Shown here: piece after piece, positions 36,261-46,027 of the stretch
How positions within the stretch are numbered: position 1 is the stretch's first letter
Layout of the letters: the number at the start of each line of letters is the position of its first letter
From: Marinomonas sp. CT5
Lineage (GTDB): Bacteria; Pseudomonadota; Gammaproteobacteria; Pseudomonadales; Marinomonadaceae
Direction: 5' to 3'
Assembly: GCF_018336975.1 (NCBI RefSeq)
Contig: NZ_CP025572.1
Location: 833,174-897,173, forward strand
DNA length: 64,000 bases
The notes under the pieces: generated by a model
Told to the model about the DNA's origin: nothing
Seen by the model: only the letters and a program-made list of their open reading frames with translations
The model's database searches: none
Made by a program: the position numbers and the translations under genes

Positions 36261-37637
36261 ATGCCAGCTAAAACAATGGATGAACTCGTCTCCCTATGTA
36301 AACGTCGCGGATTTATTTTCCAAGGCAGTGAAATCTACGGTGGTATGCAAGGTGCTTACGATTATGGTCCGCTAGGTATTGAATTAAAAAACAACCTTAA
36401 AGCGGCTTGGTGGCGCTCAATGGTTTATGAGCGCGACGACGTAGAAGGTTTGGATGCGGCTATTATCCAGAACAAACATGTCTACAAATACTCTGGTCAC
36501 GAAGATACTTTTACTGACCCAATGGTAGATTGCCACGAGTGTAAATCTCGTATGCGTGCCGATCACATGAAAGACATTAAAGTCTGCGACAACTGTGGTT
36601 CTACTAATGTGACGGAGCCTCGTGATTTTAACCTAATGTTTAAAACCAACGTTGGCCCAATGGTGAACGAAGAGTCTTATACTTACCTTCGTCCTGAAAC
36701 CGCTCAAGGTATTTTTACTAACTTCAAAAATGTGGTGGATTCTACTTCTCGTACTTTGCCATTTGGTATCGCACAGATTGGTAAATCTTTCCGAAACGAA
36801 ATCACGCCACGTAACTTCATTTTCCGTGTACGTGAATTTGAACAAATGGAATTGGAATTCTTCTGTAAGCCAGGTGAAGATGAAAAATGGCATGAATTCT
36901 GGGTTGGTGCTCGTAAGCAATGGTGGTTGGACCAAGGTTTAGCGGAAGAAAATATTGAATTTGAATATGTAACGGGCGACGACTTGGCTCACTATTCAAA
37001 ATCTACTGTGGATATCTTGTACAAGTTTCCACATGGTTTTGAAGAGTTAGAAGGTGTTGCTAACCGTACAGACTACGATTTAGGTTCTCACACCAAAGCC
37101 CAAGAAGAGTTTGGCCTTTCTGCAAAAGTGAAACAGAATGAGCACTCAACCGCTAAGTTGGCGATTCGTGACCTTGAAGCAAACAAATGGGAAGTCCCTT
37201 TCTGTATTGAACCTTCTGCGGGTCTAGATCGTGGTTTATTGGCTGTTATGACAGAAGCTTATACAGAAGAAGAACTACCAAATGGTTCTACTCGTACTGT
37301 CTTGAAGTTCAAGCCTCATCTAGCGCCAATTAAAGTGGCTATCATGCCTCTGAAAAAGAACAAGCCAGAAATCGTTGCGCTTGCTAAAGAATTGAAGAAC
37401 AAGCTTCAGAAATTGGGTCTTGGTCGTATTCTTTATGAAAACACAGGTAACGTAGGTAAAGGCTACCGCCGTCATGATGAAGTGGGCACGCCAATTTGCG
37501 TAACAGTAGATTTTGATTCTATCGAGCAAGAAGGTGCACCAGTAACCGTTCGCGATCGTGACACTATGGAGCAAGTTGTTGTTCCAGCAGCAGAACTTCC
37601 AGCTTACGTGATTAACTACTTCATCAACCAAAACTAA
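36261..37637 (+). CDS. glyQS: Glycyl-tRNA synthetase, single-subunit alpha2 type
   Basis: A 458-residue class II glycyl-tRNA synthetase of the homodimeric type found in archaea, eukaryotes, Firmicutes and Thermus, charging tRNA-Gly in the cytosol. Class signatures: [20 protein letters not shown] (N terminus, with YDYGPLG), a zinc-type pair CHEC...CDNC (about 86-113), [13 protein letters not shown] and motif 2 around [20 protein letters not shown], with a C-terminal anticodon-binding domain from about 350. Most gammaproteobacteria instead use the unrelated alpha2beta2 enzyme (GlyQ+GlyS). ATG 36261 was chosen over an upstream TTG. It is monocistronic, ending at a strong terminator. Confidence 0.93.
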   Translation: MPAKTMDELVSLCKRRGFIFQGSEIYGGMQGAYDYGPLGIELKNNLKAAWWRSMVYERDDVEGLDAAIIQNKHVYKYSGHEDTFTDPMVDCHECKSRMRADHMKDIKVCDNCGSTNVTEPRDFNLMFKTNVGPMVNEESYTYLRPETAQGIFTNFKNVVDSTSRTLPFGIAQIGKSFRNEITPRNFIFRVREFEQMELEFFCKPGEDEKWHEFWVGARKQWWLDQGLAEENIEFEYVTGDDLAHYSKSTVDILYKFPHGFEELEGVANRTDYDLGSHTKAQEEFGLSAKVKQNEHSTAKLAIRDLEANKWEVPFCIEPSAGLDRGLLAVMTEAYTEEELPNGSTRTVLKFKPHLAPIKVAIMPLKKNKPEIVALAKELKNKLQKLGLGRILYENTGNVGKGYRRHDEVGTPICVTVDFDSIEQEGAPVTVRDRDTMEQVVVPAAELPAYVINYFINQN

Positions 37638-37652
37638 TTTTTTGTTGATCTT

Positions 37653-37696
37653 AAAAAAGACCACGACACTGACTTAAGGTGTCGTGGTCTTTTTTT
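37653..37696 (+). terminator. Terminator of glyQS
   Basis: AAGACCACGACAC and GTGTCGTGGTCTT (arms 37657-37669 and 37679-37691) form a 13-base stem followed by seven T, 16 bases after the stop codon. The A run on its left would let it work in both directions. Confidence 0.92.
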
Positions 37697-37812
37697 GTTT
37701 AAAAGTCACTTTTATATAGGAATCAATCTCATTTTTGGCGTGTTATTATTGTAATTTGATTCTTAACTCGCATAACTTTGATGCGTTTTTCTAAAAAGGA
37801 AAAAAATTCAAA

Positions 37813-38388
37813 ATGGATGCTATTGATTTACTGATGACACGTCGTTCTTATTCACGAGGTAGTCTTTTATTGCCTGCGCCAAATCACAGAGAGTTAACGC
37901 AGATCCTACAGGCTGCGATGACCGTTCCTGATCATGGTAATTTAAAGCCTTGGCGTTTTGTGGTGATTCGAGATCAAGGTATGAAAGATCTTGAGGCGGT
38001 TCTTCGAACAATGTACGAAGGGCAAGTCGAAGATGAAAGTTATTTTAATCGATTCATTCAAGAAATCACCAATACGCCTATGATGATTTGTGTGTATTCC
38101 GTGATAAATAAAGATACGAGTGTTTCGGTTTTGGATCAGCAGTTGGCTGGGGCTGCGGCTTGTGAGCATATATTATTGGCTGCTCATGCAATGGGTTTTG
38201 GTGGTATCTGGCATACTCAAGAAGCAGATGATGCTCTTCGTCAAATGCTGCAAATGAGTGAAGACGACCAGATACTTGGCGTTATATCTTTGGGGACACC
38301 AAAGCGAATTTCTCGCGCTAAACGTAAGTCCTTTGTGGATTATACTTTTGAATGGAATCAAAAGGATGGCTTACAACCTTGGACATAA
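37813..38388 (+). CDS. Nitroreductase family protein, YdjA-like
   Basis: A 191-residue FMN-dependent nitroreductase-fold protein of the short YdjA subgroup. FMN-contact segments are RRSYSRGSLL (about 10-19), VPDHGNLKPWRFVVI (about 37-51) and the late GVISLGTPKRISRAKRKS. The family reduces nitro groups or quinones with NAD(P)H; the physiological substrate of YdjA is not settled. The start follows AAAGGA. Its 3' end overlaps the phosphopantetheinyl transferase gene by 23 bases, so translation is coupled and the two may serve one pathway. Confidence 0.87.
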   Translation: MDAIDLLMTRRSYSRGSLLLPAPNHRELTQILQAAMTVPDHGNLKPWRFVVIRDQGMKDLEAVLRTMYEGQVEDESYFNRFIQEITNTPMMICVYSVINKDTSVSVLDQQLAGAAACEHILLAAHAMGFGGIWHTQEADDALRQMLQMSEDDQILGVISLGTPKRISRAKRKSFVDYTFEWNQKDGLQPWT

Positions 38389-39079
38389 ATTGAGATTAAC
38401 CATTGCATTTAGTGAGCACATTTTTCCTCTTGTTAATTCACTTAATGATATTGAAAAAAAGCGTGCTGCTGCTTTTCGCCTTGAGCATTTGCGTGAGCAA
38501 TATACATTTGCTCACGCATTTAAACGAGAGATGCTAAGTTACTATTATCCTCTGAAAAAAGCGCCCAAATGGCGCTTTGAACACACTCTATCTGGTAAGC
38601 CTTTTATAAATGAAAATATTGCTTTTAATCTCAGTCATAGTATCAGTTCTGTTGTGATTGCTCTTGTCGATTCAAGTGATAAAAATGCTATTGGTGTTGA
38701 TATGGAATGTTTTCGCGATATGGCTGACCTTGAATCAATGATTGAGATAGTTTGCCATCCTGATGAAAGGCAGCATCTTAATTTGTGTGAGAATCGAAAT
38801 AAGGGATTTTTCACGATATGGACTGCAAAGGAAGCGTTGTTAAAAGCCTGTGGAAGTGGATTGATCAATGACTTAAGTAGTATTAACTGTTTACCAAGCT
38901 TATTGAGTGATCAATGTTATTTATTGCGTTGGCAAGGCAAACAATACTCCCTGAAAAGTTTTTCTTTTGACTGGGGGGTTATTACACTTGCGTGGTCTAC
39001 CGATTTATCAGTGTCGAATATTCAGCTTGCTAATTGGACTTCTGGAGTGCCTGAGCCCTCTAATTTACGCCTTGAGTGA
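38366..39079 (+). CDS. 4'-phosphopantetheinyl transferase (Sfp-type)
   Basis: A 237-residue enzyme that moves phosphopantetheine from coenzyme A to a serine of carrier domains in fatty-acid, polyketide or nonribosomal-peptide synthases. Catalytic motifs: NLSHS at 88-92, IGVDMECF (Asp112, Glu114, Mg2+ ligands) and WTAKEALLKACG (Trp152, Lys155, Glu156). Length fits the Sfp/AcpT family. The ATG at 38366 lies inside the 3' end of the nitroreductase gene; TTG 38390 is the alternative. It converges on the siderophore receptor/exporter block, and such enzymes are needed for siderophore NRPSs, but no synthase is in the window, so it could also serve fatty-acid or PUFA synthases. Confidence 0.87.
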   Translation: MAYNLGHKLRLTIAFSEHIFPLVNSLNDIEKKRAAAFRLEHLREQYTFAHAFKREMLSYYYPLKKAPKWRFEHTLSGKPFINENIAFNLSHSISSVVIALVDSSDKNAIGVDMECFRDMADLESMIEIVCHPDERQHLNLCENRNKGFFTIWTAKEALLKACGSGLINDLSSINCLPSLLSDQCYLLRWQGKQYSLKSFSFDWGVITLAWSTDLSVSNIQLANWTSGVPEPSNLRLE

Positions 39080-39084
39080 ATCGA

Positions 39085-39121
39085 TAAAAAAGAGCCTCGT
39101 ATCATGTAATACGAGGCTCTT
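39085..39121 (-). terminator. Bidirectional terminator between the PPTase and the TonB receptor
   Basis: AAGAGCCTCGTAT (39090-39102) pairs with ATACGAGGCTCTT (39109-39121), with T on the minus-strand side. A second small stem, CTCTTTTA/TAAAAGAG (39134-39152), lies next to the receptor stop. It serves the minus-strand siderophore unit best. Confidence 0.8.
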
Positions 39122-39163
39122 AGATTTGAAATGCTCTTTTAAGCTAAAAGAGTATTGGTACGA

Positions 39164-41401
39164 TTACCAGTCGTACGTCACGCTGGCCATGATGTTACGA
39201 CTGTCTCCGTAGTAGCAAGTTTTATTAAGAAGCGTAGCATCACAAGTCGCTATGTATTCTTTATCGAATAAGTTTTTTGCGACCAATTGGAACTTATAGT
39301 TATCAATTTGGTAGCTTGCCATGGCATCAACAAGCGCATAAGACGGTACTTTGTTGGTTTCTGTATTGTCTGCGTAGGTTTCACCGATATAACGCACACC
39401 AGCGCCGACTTTTAAACCGTCTAGTATGCCGTCAATGAAGCGGTAGTTACCCCAGACAGAAGCTAGCTTACTCGCGATTTGAGCGGGTGTTTTTCCTACG
39501 TTAGCACTATTTGTGTCTTTGATGACTTCAGAGTCAACATAACTCAAGGTGCCAACGACCGTGATGGCTCTATTTAGATTGGCAACCGCTTCAAATTCAA
39601 TGCCTCGGTTGCGCACTTCTCCTAGCTGACGGAAGTCGGTTGTACCACTGGATCCGCTGGTTAGATTTTCTTTGGTGACCTGGTAAGCCGCTATACCAAA
39701 CTGACCGTCAAAACTATTTGGTTTGAATTTAACACCCACTTCGTAATTGTCTGCTTTCTCTGGTTTCGCTGGATTGTTATTAGCATCTAAAGCAAGAATA
39801 GGGGTGAAAGACTGAGCGTAATTAGCATAAGGCACCAAGCCGTTATTGAGCTGATATGAAGCGCCTAAGTTCCCTGTCCACTGGTGAAGGTCTATGTCTG
39901 TTTTTTTATTGGTTGAAGTGTTGTTGGTTTCGTTACTGGTATCATCGTAGCGTGCGCCAGCAATTACAGTGAATTTATCTGTGATATTGGCTTTATCTTG
40001 AAGATAGAAACCAAGCTGTCGATTCTTCGTTTTTGTGGTTTGTAGATCGGCATCTGTCAGGGTCGCAAATGTTCTAGAGTTTAGCAAAACAATATTGCTG
40101 CTGTAGCTTGGGTTATAAATATTGAATCTAGGATCGGCAATGTTAAGCCCGCTAACTATCTTATTTCCATCAGCAACAACAGGATCAGACGCATAGTCTT
40201 TATTGTTAATGTCGATACTTTGATAATCAATACCTGCTAGCAAGGTGTGTTTTGTCTTGCCTGAGTTAAATGTATAAATAAAGCGGTTATCAATATTGAA
40301 TGCGTCGGAATCACCATCAGCGGTGGAGGCTGATCTGACAATATCGCTTCTACTGTTTGTTGGGTCAAGAAGAGAACCGTAAGTAGGAACATCGGCCGAA
40401 TATTGGCCAAAGTACATTTGACGCAAGTTGATATCCATATGGCTAAAACGCGCTGACTGCTGGAAGCTTAAGCTGTCATTGAAAGCATGTTCCAACTCGT
40501 AGCCAACAGATGTCTGCTCTCGCTCGAAGGTTTCCCAATCAGCATTTCCTAAGGCGGTGTCATAACCAATTTTACCATTAGGGTTAGAAGTGAGTGTGCC
40601 TTCCATCGGTAAAAATTGTAGGTAAGGGTCAGAGTCGTCTTTTTGGTAACTGGCTAATACAGTTAATTTGGTAGCATCGCTTATTTTCCAAGTTAAAGAA
40701 GGGGCAAGTAGTGTGCGGTTCGCTTCTACGCTATCGACCTTGGTGCCGTTTTCACGGGTGATCGCCACCATTCGAAAAGCCAATTTGTCATTAATGGCTT
40801 TATTAACGTCGAGGTTAATTTCTTTACGATCATAAGAGCCTATCGTGCCTGTCACTGAGCCAAAATCTTCTTCAAGTTGAGCGCGTTTACTGATCACATT
40901 AACCACGCCACCAGGTGGGGTTTGACCATTCAGTGTGGAAGCCGGTCCGCGTAATACTTCGATACGTTCCAGCATGAAGGGATCGACTTGCCAGCTATAA
41001 AAACCAGAGGAGTAAAGGCGAGTCCCGTCTTGGTATAAACCGTTATTTGCTTGTTTAAATCCGCGAATCACAAACCAGTCTTGTTTATTGTCTTCACCGT
41101 AAAAGTTGGTTTGGATACTGGGTGTGTATTGCAGTGCGTCGGAAATGCTAATAGGTGCGCGATCATCCATATGCTCTCTAGTAACAACAGAGACGGCACG
41201 AGGGATTTTAGTGATTTGTTCATCTGTTTTTGTTGCCGTTTGAGCAACCTTACTCACATAATTAAAATTATTTGATGTAGAGCTTTGTTCTGTATTGCCT
41301 TCTATTACGAGTGTTTTTATTTCCTCGGCATAAGCAATATTTGCTGATAAAGCTAAAGCAACAGCCAATGATAAAGGGGTAAGTGTAAATCGTGGTTTCA
41401 T
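39164..41401 (-). CDS. TonB-dependent siderophore receptor
   Basis: A 745-residue outer-membrane receptor for a ferric siderophore. A signal peptide (MKPRFTLTPLSLAVALALSA to about residue 25) precedes a TonB-box region (IKTLVIEGN), a plug domain (about 55-160; IPRAVSVVTREHMDDRAPIS, LRGPASTLNGQTPPGGVVN) and a 22-strand barrel ending in an aromatic-terminated strand (ASVTYDW). Energised by TonB-ExbBD, it brings the iron complex to the periplasm, where the FhuCDB system at 43159-46792 continues transport. The start at 41401 (AAGGAAAGG upstream) avoids a longer frame with no ribosome site. It follows the exporter gene after 31 bases. The plug resembles FhuA/FpvA-type receptors; the ligand is unknown. 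Confidence 0.9.
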   Translation of the reverse strand: MKPRFTLTPLSLAVALALSANIAYAEEIKTLVIEGNTEQSSTSNNFNYVSKVAQTATKTDEQITKIPRAVSVVTREHMDDRAPISISDALQYTPSIQTNFYGEDNKQDWFVIRGFKQANNGLYQDGTRLYSSGFYSWQVDPFMLERIEVLRGPASTLNGQTPPGGVVNVISKRAQLEEDFGSVTGTIGSYDRKEINLDVNKAINDKLAFRMVAITRENGTKVDSVEANRTLLAPSLTWKISDATKLTVLASYQKDDSDPYLQFLPMEGTLTSNPNGKIGYDTALGNADWETFEREQTSVGYELEHAFNDSLSFQQSARFSHMDINLRQMYFGQYSADVPTYGSLLDPTNSRSDIVRSASTADGDSDAFNIDNRFIYTFNSGKTKHTLLAGIDYQSIDINNKDYASDPVVADGNKIVSGLNIADPRFNIYNPSYSSNIVLLNSRTFATLTDADLQTTKTKNRQLGFYLQDKANITDKFTVIAGARYDDTSNETNNTSTNKKTDIDLHQWTGNLGASYQLNNGLVPYANYAQSFTPILALDANNNPAKPEKADNYEVGVKFKPNSFDGQFGIAAYQVTKENLTSGSSGTTDFRQLGEVRNRGIEFEAVANLNRAITVVGTLSYVDSEVIKDTNSANVGKTPAQIASKLASVWGNYRFIDGILDGLKVGAGVRYIGETYADNTETNKVPSYALVDAMASYQIDNYKFQLVAKNLFDKEYIATCDATLLNKTCYYGDSRNIMASVTYDW

Positions 41402-41432
41402 GACCTTTCCTTTTTTAAGTTGAAGGGGATTT

Positions 41433-43073
41433 CTAATAAATTGCGTGATTTTTGTGTGGTTCGGGTATCTCGAGTTCGATGAGGGTACCCATGTCCATTT
41501 TGTAAATTCGATCTGCAGCATCGAAGTATTTGTCATCATGGGTGATTGCTATGACGGTAACGCCACGTTCTTTAAGTCGTGGTAATAGCTCGCGGTAGAA
41601 TACTTTCCTGAATCTTGGGTCTTGATCCGCCGCCCATTCATCGAGTAGGACGCAACCACGTTGTTCCATAACCGCCATCAGTAATGCGAGTCGTTTACGT
41701 TGGCCTTGGGAGTAACGAGTGTCTGATAAGTGTCCTTTGTTATGTGAAACTTTATGGGACATTTCTAGGTGATCTAGCCACTCATTGATTATCTTGTCGT
41801 CGATGTTTTCACCATAGCCATCGGTGATTTGTGGGAATAAGTAATAATCACTGAAGACAGCAGCAAACTGCTGCCGATATATTGGCCATTGTTCTGATTT
41901 AATACGTTCACCGTTAAGCAGTATTTGTCCCGCGTGAGGACGATAGAGGCCAGTCAGTAAACGAGCGAAAGTAGATTTTCCGCTGCCATTACCACCAATA
42001 ATAAAAATGGTTTCTCCCTGTTTGACGGAAAAATTGATAGGGCCAACTTGAAATGCTTTTTCTGATGAGTCAGTTTGATATTGATAAGTAACCTGTTGTA
42101 GGTCGAGTGTTTTTAATGGCGGCAACAGATGTCTCTGTGAGATTAGCTCATTGTTATTGGTGAGTGCTAAAGACTCGAGTTTTTTGCTAGAAACACTTGC
42201 GGTAACTAAGGTGGGTAGAGCGGCAATTGCCGTCATTAAAGGGGCGCGCATAAATAAAATGACGAGAGCAAAAGCAGAGGCAACTTCGATACTTGCCCAG
42301 TTAAATCCTAAGGCAGCGTAATAGTTCAGACCAACTAGTGCCAGAATTAATGTGTTTGCCATATTTGCGGCAAAGCCGTTAAAAGTATCTGCTTGAGTTA
42401 TTTGGTTTCGATAATGTTGTGCATTGGGTGAAAATTCTTCTTCAAAGTAGCGTTTTGCTTTATTTGGGTTAAGAGAGAGCTCTTTTCGACCATCAATAAT
42501 AGCTTGATAATCCTTATAGAGTCTGTCGTCATATTCCCGTACTTTTTTGATATGAAAAGTAATTTTACCAACCAGGCTAACGCCCATTATGGCGGTAAGT
42601 GACAGTGTTATTAAGCTGATAACAAATAGTGGAATTGACAGTAAAGCAAGATAGATCATCGCTGCGGTGGACAGAACTATGCCGTAAATCAGCTGGGGAA
42701 GATGGACAAATCCAACTGTGACATTGCGGATGTCAGTGCTTAATGAAGCTAGAAGGCGGGCGCTACCAATATTATCGACTTGTTCAATGTCGGTGTTAAT
42801 TAACTGTTTAATGAGTTGGCAGCGCTTTAAGTAGACAAATTGATGCCCTAGTTTATGCAGTGCGATTTGAGCCCATGTTGTTATGATAAGTAATATCACT
42901 AAGAGCAATAAAAATTGCCACATTACTTTTGGTGTTAAGTTATTGGTGTCTAATAACCTGTATTGGATAAACGCTATAACGCCTAGAGTAAGCAGAGCAC
43001 TAGTAAAGCTAAGCAATACGACAAAAGATAATGCCTTAAGTTGTTTGTTGGCTAATTGTCGAAGTAAATTCAT
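41433..43073 (-). CDS. Cyclic-peptide/siderophore ABC exporter, PvdE/SyrD family
   Basis: A 546-residue fused ABC exporter with six membrane helices (1-300) and an ATPase domain (about 335-545). Motifs: Walker A GGNGSGKST (near 360), signature YSQGQRKRL, and the Walker B region VLLDEWAADQDPRFRK, whose DEWAADQDP is the hallmark of the PvdE/SyrD/YojI subgroup. PvdE exports the pyoverdine precursor, SyrD syringomycin and YojI microcin J25. Here it probably secretes the siderophore taken back up by the neighbouring receptor and FhuCDB. It is separated from fhuB by 85 bases containing a Fur-like box and precedes the receptor by 31 bases, so the last two genes form their own unit. Confidence 0.88.
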   Translation of the reverse strand: MNLLRQLANKQLKALSFVVLLSFTSALLTLGVIAFIQYRLLDTNNLTPKVMWQFLLLLVILLIITTWAQIALHKLGHQFVYLKRCQLIKQLINTDIEQVDNIGSARLLASLSTDIRNVTVGFVHLPQLIYGIVLSTAAMIYLALLSIPLFVISLITLSLTAIMGVSLVGKITFHIKKVREYDDRLYKDYQAIIDGRKELSLNPNKAKRYFEEEFSPNAQHYRNQITQADTFNGFAANMANTLILALVGLNYYAALGFNWASIEVASAFALVILFMRAPLMTAIAALPTLVTASVSSKKLESLALTNNNELISQRHLLPPLKTLDLQQVTYQYQTDSSEKAFQVGPINFSVKQGETIFIIGGNGSGKSTFARLLTGLYRPHAGQILLNGERIKSEQWPIYRQQFAAVFSDYYLFPQITDGYGENIDDKIINEWLDHLEMSHKVSHNKGHLSDTRYSQGQRKRLALLMAVMEQRGCVLLDEWAADQDPRFRKVFYRELLPRLKERGVTVIAITHDDKYFDAADRIYKMDMGTLIELEIPEPHKNHAIY

Positions 43074-43100
43074 AACATCTCTTTAGTTAAGATTTTTGAT

Positions 43101-43121
43101 TTGTATTACCATTCTCATTTG
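43101..43121. promoter_or_regulatory. Candidate Fur box upstream of the exporter/receptor unit
   Basis: On the minus strand AATGAGAATGGTAATAC (43119-43103) resembles the Fur consensus GATAATGATAATCATTATC in its AATGAGAAT form. It sits 30-50 bases before the exporter start, where iron-bound Fur would block transcription. Confidence 0.6.
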
Positions 43122-43158
43122 ATGTGTGTTTTATATCTCGTTTTTCTAGAGTAATGGT

Positions 43159-45135
43159 CTAGAGTCGGCGTAATCCCCACATTAAATACAACCCACCGAT
43201 GATTGAGGCGACCATGCCAGCGGGGATTTCCTGTGGATATAGCCATTGTCGGCCAAGCCAATCGGATAAGAGCATCAGAAAACTTCCTACTAATGCTGCA
43301 GCAATAAGATGTTCTTTGGCGCGACTAAAGCCGAAGAGGCGGGCTAAATGAGGGGCCATTAATCCAACAAAACTTAATGGGCCAACAACAAGAGTTGCTG
43401 AGACGGTTAAACAGGCAGCCAAGAGCAACAGTGTTAATCGTGATGCAGCAGTCCGTAAACCTAGAGAGCTGGCGGTCGCTTGCCCTAAAGGAAGAATGTC
43501 TAGCCATTTGGATAATCCAAATGTGATACTGGTCAGTGCCGCTGTAATGATTACAAGTGGAAATAATGTACTGGCAGTCACGTAATATGTTGAACCTGCA
43601 AGCCACGCAAGAAATTCATAACTGCGAGGATCTCCGCCAGCTAAAATTAGACTCTGTATTGCGTTCATTAAGGCAGTGATAGCAACACCAGTTAAGAGTA
43701 CGCGTTCAGGTTGAAAACCAGATTTTCTGTTTAATAGAATAATTAATCCCATGGTCGTTAAAGCACCCAATAAGCCTCCAACATAAAGACCCATAGTGCT
43801 GCTGGCTAAGCCTGCATAAAGCGTCACAATTAAACCAATTGCTGTGCCAGAGCTTATGCCAATGACTTCTGGGCTCGCCATAGGATTTCCACTGAGGCGT
43901 TGAATAATTGTTCCAGCAACGGCGAGCATAGCTCCAGCTAGTAATGCCGTTGTCAGTCTTGGAAGTCGCCATTCCAACATTGACCAGTCACCGTTTAATA
44001 GTAGCCATTGCCAACCATTATTTTGTATAGAGACGCTAGAAAAAATAAACAGGCCAATCATGAGTACACCGCATGTCCATAGGATGGCAGATTTGTTTAG
44101 CCTTTTTATTTGGTTTGTATGTCTAGTTAAGACTGTTTCGACTTGTGTTTGGCTTCGTATTGGTAATTTTGGAAGAAGCCATAACATCAAAGGAGCGCCA
44201 AGTGCCGCGGTGGCTGCACCGGTTTGAATGGCCATCGCCATAACACCAGGTAATTGTTGCACTAGTAAATCTGCTAAGGTCAGTAAAAGTGCGCCAATGA
44301 TCATCGAGGAGATGAGTCGTGGGGCTAATCGACGGATGCCTGCTAAACGAGTGATGGCAGGCGCGGCAAGACCAATAAAGCCAATTATTCCAACACTGGC
44401 GACAACCCATGAAGTAAGTAGCACTGCTAGACCAAGACAAACAAAGCGCAGTTTAGCTAATGAAACTCCTAGGCTTTTTGCTCCCGATTCGGTTAGCTCT
44501 AAAAGTCTTAATGGCTTGAGAAAAATAAAAGCAATAATGACTGCAATAAGAATTCTTGGGAGCAAATAATGAACATTATCCCAGCCTGTTTGCACCAAAG
44601 ATCCAGCTCCCCAAATCATCAAACCAGATAATTTCTCTTGATTTAGCATCAACAAAACAGTGCTAAAGGCGCTGAAGTATAAATTAATGACTAAGCCTGA
44701 AATGACGACAATGGTTGGAGATAAAGCCCTTCGCCAAGACAGCGCAAAGACCAAGCCCATAGTAATCAAACCGCCTGCTAGAGCGACCAAACTGTGAGAC
44801 AGCTCAATAAGCCATGGAGTATAAATGGTCGCTAGCATTAGGCTAAAGCTGGCGCCGCTGGCAATGCCTAGAGTCGAGGGGGAGGCAATAGGGTTGCGAA
44901 GGACCTGTTGCATCAATAGACCTGCTACCGCTAATGCTGCTCCACATAGGAGTGTGGTAAATAGACGTGGCCACCAAGTTAGAGAAAGAGTGACTGAAGT
45001 ATTCGATTGCCAATTTGTCTCAAATAGGCTGAAGATATTTTGGGTAAGGTTTCCACTGCTTGATAGCTGCCAACCTATTAGAAGTAAAACGAATGCAGCC
45101 AATAGACTGATAAGACTCACGGGGAGTAAGCGCAT
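43159..45135 (-). CDS. fhuB: Iron-siderophore ABC permease FhuB (fused double permease)
   Basis: A 658-residue inner-membrane permease made of two homologous FecCD-type halves (about 1-320 and 330-658), each with around ten helices, as in E. coli FhuB. In both halves a G(I/L)(A/S)SG segment is recognisable ([32 protein letters not shown]), and each contains the ATPase-coupling loop region [20 protein letters not shown] and [20 protein letters not shown]. It forms the channel for ferric hydroxamates delivered by FhuD and driven by FhuC. The ATG overlaps the fhuD stop by one base. FhuB fusion implies hydroxamate-type siderophores in known systems, but the actual ligand here is not determined. 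Confidence 0.9.
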   Translation of the reverse strand: MRLLPVSLISLLAAFVLLLIGWQLSSSGNLTQNIFSLFETNWQSNTSVTLSLTWWPRLFTTLLCGAALAVAGLLMQQVLRNPIASPSTLGIASGASFSLMLATIYTPWLIELSHSLVALAGGLITMGLVFALSWRRALSPTIVVISGLVINLYFSAFSTVLLMLNQEKLSGLMIWGAGSLVQTGWDNVHYLLPRILIAVIIAFIFLKPLRLLELTESGAKSLGVSLAKLRFVCLGLAVLLTSWVVASVGIIGFIGLAAPAITRLAGIRRLAPRLISSMIIGALLLTLADLLVQQLPGVMAMAIQTGAATAALGAPLMLWLLPKLPIRSQTQVETVLTRHTNQIKRLNKSAILWTCGVLMIGLFIFSSVSIQNNGWQWLLLNGDWSMLEWRLPRLTTALLAGAMLAVAGTIIQRLSGNPMASPEVIGISSGTAIGLIVTLYAGLASSTMGLYVGGLLGALTTMGLIILLNRKSGFQPERVLLTGVAITALMNAIQSLILAGGDPRSYEFLAWLAGSTYYVTASTLFPLVIITAALTSITFGLSKWLDILPLGQATASSLGLRTAASRLTLLLLAACLTVSATLVVGPLSFVGLMAPHLARLFGFSRAKEHLIAAALVGSFLMLLSDWLGRQWLYPQEIPAGMVASIIGGLYLMWGLRRL

Positions 45136-46016
45136 TATTCTGTCTCCTTAGTGAGTTTATTTGTCAGTAAAGTGGCAAATCTTACCGCTGATGGTATTGC
45201 GCCAAAACTCCATACTGGTGCGATATTTAAAACGGGGTAGCCTGTTTGTTTGATGAGATATTGCCAGTATTGGTCATTTTTAAGATGTTGTTCTACTCCA
45301 GCGGGGAGAGGGTCGATAATCACTATTTGGCCTTTGATACCATTCAATTTGTCTATGCCAACTAAAGAAAAACCCCAAACATTGGTTTTGTTATGCCAAG
45401 CGCTGTCTAAGCCAATTTCATTCGCTGCTACTTGATACATGCTGTTTTCACCGAATACCCGCACGTGGCGAGCATCCATAAATTGGATCATGATTAGTTC
45501 TGGTGTGCTTGTTGGGACTTCTTGTGCCAGTTGAGCCAATTTTATTTCTGATTGTTTGATTAATCGTTCAGCCGCGTTCTCTGTTTCAGTCTGTGCTGCA
45601 ATTGAGCGTGTGTAGTCTTTTAAGGCTTGCCATGAAATATCATTTTTTTTATAGAGTGCAAGGTTTGTGACGGCTGCGATACGTGATAGTTGAGGCTCAA
45701 GGGATTGGAACATTGGGGATATAAAAATACGATCTGGTTTTAGTTCCGATAAGCGCTCCAAATTTGGCTGTGTACGTAGACCAAGATCAACTGTATTCGA
45801 TGGAATTACGGGGGCTTTAACCCAGGAGTTATAATCGGCTACTTGTGCCGCTGCAACTGGGGGAAGTCCAAGCGCTAATAAAGTTTCAGTTTGCGTCCAG
45901 TCAATGGTTGCCACTTTTAGTGGAAGGGCTTGCTCTTGTTCAGCCATTGCAATATCACTGGTAGAACAGGCAAAAAGTATCAATAAATAAGAAAGATAAG
46001 CTTTCATAACGACCAT
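45135..46016 (-). CDS. fhuD: Iron-siderophore substrate-binding protein, FhuD-like
   Basis: A 293-residue periplasmic binding protein of the helical-backbone FhuD/BtuF class. An N-terminal export signal is seen ([21 protein letters not shown]): cleavage after AMA gives a soluble protein, while the LFAC sequence is only a poor lipobox. The family pattern continues with [20 protein letters not shown], then [20 protein letters not shown]. It hands ferric siderophore from the receptor to FhuB. It lies 11 bases after fhuC and overlaps fhuB. Start 46016 was kept; an in-frame ATG at 46007 is also possible and no strong ribosome site distinguishes them. Confidence 0.88.
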   Translation of the reverse strand: MVVMKAYLSYLLILFACSTSDIAMAEQEQALPLKVATIDWTQTETLLALGLPPVAAAQVADYNSWVKAPVIPSNTVDLGLRTQPNLERLSELKPDRIFISPMFQSLEPQLSRIAAVTNLALYKKNDISWQALKDYTRSIAAQTETENAAERLIKQSEIKLAQLAQEVPTSTPELIMIQFMDARHVRVFGENSMYQVAANEIGLDSAWHNKTNVWGFSLVGIDKLNGIKGQIVIIDPLPAGVEQHLKNDQYWQYLIKQTGYPVLNIAPVWSFGAIPSAVRFATLLTNKLTKETE

Positions 46017-46027
46017 TTGATTTCTGA

